Assembly (NCBI GenBank): GCA_947473445.1 | Contig: CANJEU010000030.1 | Coordinates: 1-11,550, forward strand | Source: Fidelibacterota bacterium | GTDB taxonomy: Bacteria > Pseudomonadota > Alphaproteobacteria > Rhodospirillales > Rhodospirillaceae | DNA length: 11,550 bases | Direction: 5' to 3' | Part shown: positions 7,253-11,550 of the stretch, one piece after another | How the letters are laid out: each line of letters opens with the position of its first letter | Numbering within the stretch: the first letter of the stretch is position 1 | Position numbers and translations under genes: made by a program | The notes under the pieces: model-generated | What the model saw: only the letters and a program-made list of their open reading frames with translations | What the model was told of the DNA's origin: nothing | Database searches by the model: none

Positions 7253-8896
7253 TCACAGCAGATAGATGGAAAGGCCCGGACGGTCGATCTTCTGCCGCGC
7301 CAAGCTTTCCAGGAGTTGCATATAAGGACTGGCCCAGCGAGAAAAGCGCGAAATATCGGTTCCGTTGATGGCCCAATCCATGACGATGACCACTGGGGGC
7401 CTTTGTTCGCGGGTCAGCGCGATGGCCCTCTCCAGCCATGCCGGGTCACTCAAAAGTACCCCGTCGTCCACATACTGCTCGCGGAATAGCAGGCGGCGGC
7501 CGGTCATGAAGGCGATTCCGGGACAGTACGGAACGCAGACGATCGCATCACCGGGCGCCGAATTGGCGTCGATGATCGCCCGCAGGTCCTCAAGCAAGGC
7601 TTTTTCGCCCGGATTGAGCCGCACGTTGACGCTGTTGGCGGCGTCGAATCGTTCAGTGCGGTCCATCATGCCGGCAATCGATCCCGTTCCGGGCGTTGTC
7701 AGGCCGATCCAAAGATAAAGGGCGAGCGTAAAGGCCGCGGTCCCGGTGATGATCCACCGCGCACCGTTTCCGGGACGGACGGCCGCGCGCCACGCTAACG
7801 TTCCGGCCAGCACCGTGAACCCTGGCATGAAATTGGCGATGTGCGACAGATCGGGCCGATAGAAGAAATAATGCGGCAGTGCCGCCGCGCCGCTTACCAA
7901 AACGACAAGCGAAACCGCAGCTTCGGCGTAAGGAGTCTCGGCGCGGCGAAAACGAAAGACCGCGGACACCGCGAAGGCGAAGATTAGCGTAAGCGGTAAA
8001 TAAACCAGCAGCGCGAGCAACCGTTCGCCAGAATCGGCTGCACCGAAAAAGCGCGGCCGCTGCAACAAGATGCCGGCACCGGAGTCATGCACAAGAGTGC
8101 TCCCGAACAGGGCTTTCACCCCGCGCACGCCGTAATCGGCGAGCATCACCGGATAAGACAGGTACTGGCCAATCAGCGTGCCGACATAGCCGTCGTTGAT
8201 CGCGACGATAAGCCCCGGAATATGCAGAAGCACGAAGGCGCCAAGAGCGGCTGACGTCAGGCGCGCGAAACGGATGAGGCCACGCTCCCTTTCGCTCTCG
8301 CCGCGCCACGCCGCAAGAAGAAGCAACACAGCAAGAGGCGCGGCAAAGATATAGCCAAAGTCCGGGCGGATCTGGAAAGAAACGGCAAGCGCGGCCCCGG
8401 CCAGCGCCGCATCACGCAGGCGCGCGGTTTCAATTCGCTGCGCCAGGATGAGCTGCGGCACGCAATTGATAAGGATGCAAAAACCATAAAAGGCTGTGGC
8501 GGGGAACGCGGGCGCCAGCGCGCAGATACCGGCAAGCAGCGCCGCAAACATGCGTTTGCCCGTCGTCATCAACAGCGCGGCATACACCAGCAGCGTCGTT
8601 GCAAGTATGCAGGCAAAGAAAATCAGTCGGACCAGATCGAAGTTAGGCTCAAAGATTCGAAACAGGACTTCGCCGGCCTTGAACCAGAGCAAGCCATAGC
8701 TGACGGGAAGATCGTTGAGACTCGTGCCGCGCGACAACTCAAAGGCGAACTGCGCGTAATTCCCCTCGTCGGCGTAATTGAAGCCCGCCTTGAAATATAA
8801 TGCGTAATAGAGCGCGGAAAGGATGCTGAGAGCCAAGGCGGGCGCCAAGGTCGGCAGCAAACGCTGCAGGCTCGCACCCTCGCCGAGAGAAGTCAT
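7253..8896 (-). CDS. Membrane glycosyltransferase, GT39/ArnT-like (GT-C fold)
   Basis: The protein has 547 residues from ATG 8896, with about ten or eleven hydrophobic segments in residues 13-400 and a soluble C-terminal tail of about 140 residues. After the first membrane helix comes FNYADEGNYAQ, with D43-E44 where GT39 and related GT-C enzymes keep their acidic catalytic pair. These enzymes move a sugar from a polyprenyl-phosphate donor to an acceptor on the periplasmic face. The tail, with PGDAIVCVPYCPGIAFMTGRR and PPVVIVMDWAINGT, resembles the C-terminal domains of many bacterial GT39-type proteins. Donor and acceptor cannot be told. The start is uncertain: a GTG two codons upstream (8902) has GGAT 8 nt before it, and a TTG at 8941 opens the frame further, but neither clearly beats the ATG. 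It is the first gene of the rml operon, 30 bp before rmlC, which ties it to the same polysaccharide. Confidence 0.78.
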   Translation of the reverse strand: MTSLGEGASLQRLLPTLAPALALSILSALYYALYFKAGFNYADEGNYAQFAFELSRGTSLNDLPVSYGLLWFKAGEVLFRIFEPNFDLVRLIFFACILATTLLVYAALLMTTGKRMFAALLAGICALAPAFPATAFYGFCILINCVPQLILAQRIETARLRDAALAGAALAVSFQIRPDFGYIFAAPLAVLLLLAAWRGESERERGLIRFARLTSAALGAFVLLHIPGLIVAINDGYVGTLIGQYLSYPVMLADYGVRGVKALFGSTLVHDSGAGILLQRPRFFGAADSGERLLALLVYLPLTLIFAFAVSAVFRFRRAETPYAEAAVSLVVLVSGAAALPHYFFYRPDLSHIANFMPGFTVLAGTLAWRAAVRPGNGARWIITGTAAFTLALYLWIGLTTPGTGSIAGMMDRTERFDAANSVNVRLNPGEKALLEDLRAIIDANSAPGDAIVCVPYCPGIAFMTGRRLLFREQYVDDGVLLSDPAWLERAIALTREQRPPVVIVMDWAINGTDISRFSRWASPYMQLLESLARQKIDRPGLSIYLL

Positions 8897-9085
8897 TTTC
8901 ACGATGTGAGATCCAGACACGCGAATCGCTTCAATATACAAGCAGAGCGCCGGTAAACACCATCCTTACGGTTACGAAAAGCAATAATAACTCTACCCTG
9001 GGGATGCTATAGCAATGCGGGGGCTGGCCCGCCCGAAGGGCGCGTCAGCACATGAAACGTAGGCAGAATAGCACTGCGCGGGGGC
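8897..9085. promoter_or_regulatory. Divergent intergenic region between the rml operon and the sensor kinase
   Basis: This 189-bp AT-richer stretch must hold the promoters of both transcription units. It contains the perfect 10-bp palindrome TGCTATAGCA at 9005-9014, a 5-bp stem CGCCC-GAA-GGGCG at 9030-9042, an A/T-rich patch at 8975-8993, and at 8960-8972 a copy of the 13-bp sequence found before rmlB. On the plus strand TATAGC inside the palindrome, preceded by TG, could be an extended -10 for the kinase, but no matching -35 is present. On the minus strand TATATT near 8932-8937 could be a -10 without a good -35. No promoter can be assigned with confidence. Confidence 0.45.
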
Positions 9086-11098
9086 GTGTTGCGCGCATCG
9101 AAGTTGATCATCTCGCCGCTGTTGGCCGTGATGTGCCTTGCGCTGATCGCGGCGCTGGCGCCGCTGCGCGCCGCCGGCGATGGACACGCGGTGCGGCCGA
9201 CGGATGGCGGCATCGTAATCCTTAGCCGCGACCTTGAATTCCTTAATGATCCGACCGGCGCAGCAACGCTTGCCGACGTCATGGGTCCGTTGCGGAGCGG
9301 GTTCAAGCCCGTGGATTCAGATCGCCCCGTCTTCGGCCCGTCGCCCGGGGCGGGGTGGACGCGCGTGAACGTCGATCTTTCGCAGGATCCGCAGCGGGCG
9401 ACGCGGCGCGCTCAGTTTAACGCTTTGCATCCCGACACCGTCTCTTTCTTCATCGTTGATGAGATGGGAAATGTCCTTCGCGAGTATCACGGCGGGCTCG
9501 ATGTACTGGGCAGCAACACGTATCGCAAATTCTCGGTCGACGTCGGCGATCTCGGCGCGCTGCGCTTCACGCTCTATGCCCGCATGACCACACATTACAT
9601 TTCGACCCTGACGCAATTCCTTCTCACCACCGAGGAGGAAACCCGGGCCGAAGTGGCCATCGAGCGCATGATGGGGCCACTGTTCGGCGCCATGCTGCTA
9701 GCCGTGTTGTTCTGTCTGCTGCTTTGGGCTCATTTACGCGAAGCGGTTTACGGCTACGGATTCGCCGTCGTCGTCACCATCTTCGTAACGGCCCAGCCGC
9801 ATATCAACCTCGACCGGATTTTCTGGCCCGCGTTTCTTCAAACCAGCGACGTGACGCGGTTCCTCTACCTGGGAGGTTCGGCGCTGGTGCACGCCTTCGG
9901 CGTCATGTTCACCAGCTACTTCCTGGGCGTGCCGGCGCGCAGCCCCCGCCTGCATAAGGCCGCGCAAATCACGGCTGCCGGCATCGCGGCCTTGGTCGTC
10001 ACCGCCTTCTTTGCCTTCCCCTATAATTTGCCGATTACCCTCGTCGTCATCACAACGTGCGCAACGATTCTTATTGCGGCGATGGTCGCAGACGCCATCC
10101 CCACGAGGCTTCGCACAACCATCGTCTATCTCGTTGTCGCCGCGCCCTTCTTTGTCTGCCTGCTGCTCACCAACCTCGCGGCCTATCACGTCATCACCCA
10201 GCATCCGATCTCCATCGCGCTCTTGGTGATCGGCCTTACCCTTCTCGTCGTCGGAATCACGCTGGGGCTTGCCGATGGATTCCGCCAGAATCTTGAGACG
10301 AAAGTCCGCGAGCGCACCGCCGCGTTGTCTATCGCGAACGAAGCGCTGCGCGAAGCACACGAGGAGAAAAACCGCATGCTTGGCGTGGTCGCCCATGACT
10401 TGCGAAATCCACTTTCAGGCATTCGCGCCGCGGCCCAGCTTTTGATCGACATCCCGCTCGAGAAATCCAAACGGGAAGCTTTGCTTCGTACCATTCGCGA
10501 CTGCGCGGACGTTACGCTCAGCATGACCGAGGATCTTCTCGACGTTGCCGCCATCCGGGAGGGGAAGGTCGAGCTACTTCCCGATGCGATTGACCTTTCA
10601 AACCTCGTCGAAGACCGGGCCGAGCTATTCCGTATGACGGCCCAGGCTAAGGATATAAAGCTCAGTCTCGACCTCTCGCGCATTCCCCCGGTGTGGGCGG
10701 ACGCCAAACGCGCTGCGCAGGCCCTCGATAACCTGGTCGGCAATGCCGTGAAATTCTCGCCGCACAACGGCGAGGTGATCATCGAGCTCCGCGCCTTCGA
10801 CGGTCGCGCGCGCTTGGCCGTCATCGACCAGGGTCAGGGCATTCCGCCCGATGAGCTTGGTGAAATCTTCCAGCCCTTCGAACGCGCCTCGCCCCGTCCC
10901 ACCGGCGGTGAACGCAGCATGGGATTAGGCCTAGCCATCGTGAAGCGTTTGGTTGAAGCGCAGAACGGCGAGATCAAGGTCGAAAGCGCGCCGGGCAAGG
11001 GCTCCCGCTTTGAAATGTTCCTGCCGTTTGCAACAATTGTGGGCCATATCCCGGCGCGCGACCGCACCGATCCGCCCGGCGTGTTTTCGCGCGTATAA
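9086..11098 (+). CDS. 7TMR-DISM sensor histidine kinase
   Basis: The protein has 670 residues, from GTG 9086 to TAA 11096-11098. Residues 1-30 form a signal peptide. Residues about 45-175 match a DISMED2-type periplasmic domain (GWTRVNVDL near 90, then VSFFIVDEMGNVLREYHGG), followed by a seven-helix membrane block at about 192-397. A charged coiled-coil linker (399-430) leads to the HisKA domain with the phospho-accepting H437 in VVAHDLRNPLSG. The HATPase domain has its N box around N549/N553, D581-x-G583-x-G585 and GLGLAIVKRL from 613. All kinase residues are intact. It should autophosphorylate and pass phosphate to a response regulator, but no receiver domain occurs here or in the neighbours. 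Kinases of this architecture, such as RetS and LadS, control exopolysaccharide and biofilm genes, which fits the divergent polysaccharide operon; the target is inference. The frame is closed by a TGA at 9053-9055, so the start lies after that. GTG is chosen because it yields a complete signal peptide, although the ribosome site is poor. Confidence 0.9.
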   Translation: MLRASKLIISPLLAVMCLALIAALAPLRAAGDGHAVRPTDGGIVILSRDLEFLNDPTGAATLADVMGPLRSGFKPVDSDRPVFGPSPGAGWTRVNVDLSQDPQRATRRAQFNALHPDTVSFFIVDEMGNVLREYHGGLDVLGSNTYRKFSVDVGDLGALRFTLYARMTTHYISTLTQFLLTTEEETRAEVAIERMMGPLFGAMLLAVLFCLLLWAHLREAVYGYGFAVVVTIFVTAQPHINLDRIFWPAFLQTSDVTRFLYLGGSALVHAFGVMFTSYFLGVPARSPRLHKAAQITAAGIAALVVTAFFAFPYNLPITLVVITTCATILIAAMVADAIPTRLRTTIVYLVVAAPFFVCLLLTNLAAYHVITQHPISIALLVIGLTLLVVGITLGLADGFRQNLETKVRERTAALSIANEALREAHEEKNRMLGVVAHDLRNPLSGIRAAAQLLIDIPLEKSKREALLRTIRDCADVTLSMTEDLLDVAAIREGKVELLPDAIDLSNLVEDRAELFRMTAQAKDIKLSLDLSRIPPVWADAKRAAQALDNLVGNAVKFSPHNGEVIIELRAFDGRARLAVIDQGQGIPPDELGEIFQPFERASPRPTGGERSMGLGLAIVKRLVEAQNGEIKVESAPGKGSRFEMFLPFATIVGHIPARDRTDPPGVFSRV

Positions 11099-11121
11099 TC
11101 TCGGCCCCCAGGACCAATCGA

Positions 11122-11550
11122 TCACACGTCTTTTGACGCACGCCAAAACGCGAGCGTTTCCGGCGAAATGGCTGTAGCGCCCTCATGGGCCGCGATATCT
11201 TCGAGACAGGCAAGCAGTGCGTCGGCCTGTGCCTTGAGACCGATGTGCCGCAGGAACGACATGATCCGCGTCAGGCGCAGGTGATTATGGTTCAGCGGTT
11301 CCACCCAACCCGTTGCGGCGGCAAATCCGGCCCGGCGCACGACAGCGCATTCGCGGCGCTCAAGGCCGTAGAATGCCAGCATAAGATCGAGTGAACGGCT
11401 CGCCCGCGCGCGCAGATCGGCATCCTCGCGAAAAGCGGCGATGTCGGCGGCCGAGAGCAGCGGCGCGGCGGGATTGAACCGGCTCGGCGCGGGCAGCGGG
11501 AAGAGCCACTGGATATAGTCGTGCACCATCTCAAGACGCCGGTGATCCCA
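11122..11550 (-). CDS. OGFr-domain protein (opioid growth factor receptor-related), N-terminus cut by window
   Basis: The frame enters from the right edge and ends at TGA 11122-11124, giving 143 visible residues. The first ones, WDHRRLEMVHDYIQWLFP, followed by PSRFNPAAPLLSAADIAAFR, then SLDLMLAFYGLE and WVEPLNHNHLRLTRIMSFL, are the hallmark of the OGFr conserved domain. The domain was named from an animal receptor but is also found in bacteria, where its function is unknown. Only a short N-terminal piece is probably missing. There is an internal methionine at 11529, but the conserved WDH-LE residues precede it in frame, so the true start lies outside the window. The stop is 23 bp from the convergent kinase stop. 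No signal peptide or membrane segment is visible in this part, so it is probably cytoplasmic. A link with the polysaccharide genes is not supported by anything other than proximity. Confidence 0.88.
   Translation of the reverse strand, partial: WDHRRLEMVHDYIQWLFPLPAPSRFNPAAPLLSAADIAAFREDADLRARASRSLDLMLAFYGLERRECAVVRRAGFAAATGWVEPLNHNHLRLTRIMSFLRHIGLKAQADALLACLEDIAAHEGATAISPETLAFWRASKDV

Noticed and set aside
8931..8963. Ten-codon mini-ORF (MVFTGALLVY) in the operon leader on the minus strand
   Set aside because: The only AAGG directly abuts the ATG, too close to work as a ribosome site. There is no codon run suggesting attenuation, so it is likely chance.
9052..9085. ATG at 9052 as a possible kinase start with a frameshift
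   Set aside because: It is in a different frame from the kinase and leads into an arginine-rich shadow. The GTG at 9086 gives a full signal peptide without any frameshift.
11127..11138. CGTC-TTTT-GACG hairpin at the end of the OGFr gene
   Set aside because: A 4-bp stem lying inside the coding sequence, with no T-tract after it; expected by chance.

Overview
The window looks like chromosomal DNA from a GC-rich (estimated by eye at about 60 percent or more) Gram-negative bacterium, most likely an alphaproteobacterium. The basis is the tightly packed rmlC-rmlB-rmlD-rmlA order, the Wzt-type polysaccharide exporter subunit, and a bacterial OGFr-domain protein. The genus cannot be fixed from the sequence alone. 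Coding density is high, the longest gene-free stretch is about 190 bp, and there are no tRNA, rRNA, CRISPR or insertion-sequence signals.

Layout from left to right. At 1-682 (+) lies the C-terminal part of an ABC exporter ATPase of the Wzt type, with its carbohydrate-binding domain. Converging on it at 756-2696 (-) is a large polytopic membrane protein that resembles a GT-C glycosyltransferase and carries an extra soluble C-terminal domain. A 129-bp gap (2697-2825) holds a perfect 10-bp hairpin that probably terminates the next operon. That operon runs on the minus strand from about 8900 down to 2826. It reads GT39-like membrane glycosyltransferase, rmlC, rmlB, rmlD, rmlA, GT2 glycosyltransferase. 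Spacings are 30, 21, -4, 35 and 1 bp, so it looks like one transcription unit with translational coupling at two junctions.

Across a 189-bp divergent intergenic region, a 7TMR-DISM sensor histidine kinase runs on the plus strand (9086-11098). It converges, 23 bp apart, on the 3' end of an OGFr-domain protein (11122-11550, -) that is cut by the right edge.

How the genes work together: RmlA, B, C and D convert glucose-1-phosphate and dTTP to dTDP-L-rhamnose. The GT2 enzyme resembles rhamnosyltransferases and could use that donor. The two membrane proteins could add or modify sugars from lipid-linked donors on the periplasmic side. The Wzt protein would energise export of the finished, presumably rhamnose-containing, chain. 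The divergent histidine kinase has a periplasmic domain of a kind proposed to bind carbohydrate, and it may sense envelope or polysaccharide state, but no response regulator is visible and the regulatory link is inference. Overall this is a recognisable O-antigen or surface-polysaccharide locus. I did not find convincing evidence of a wholly new system.
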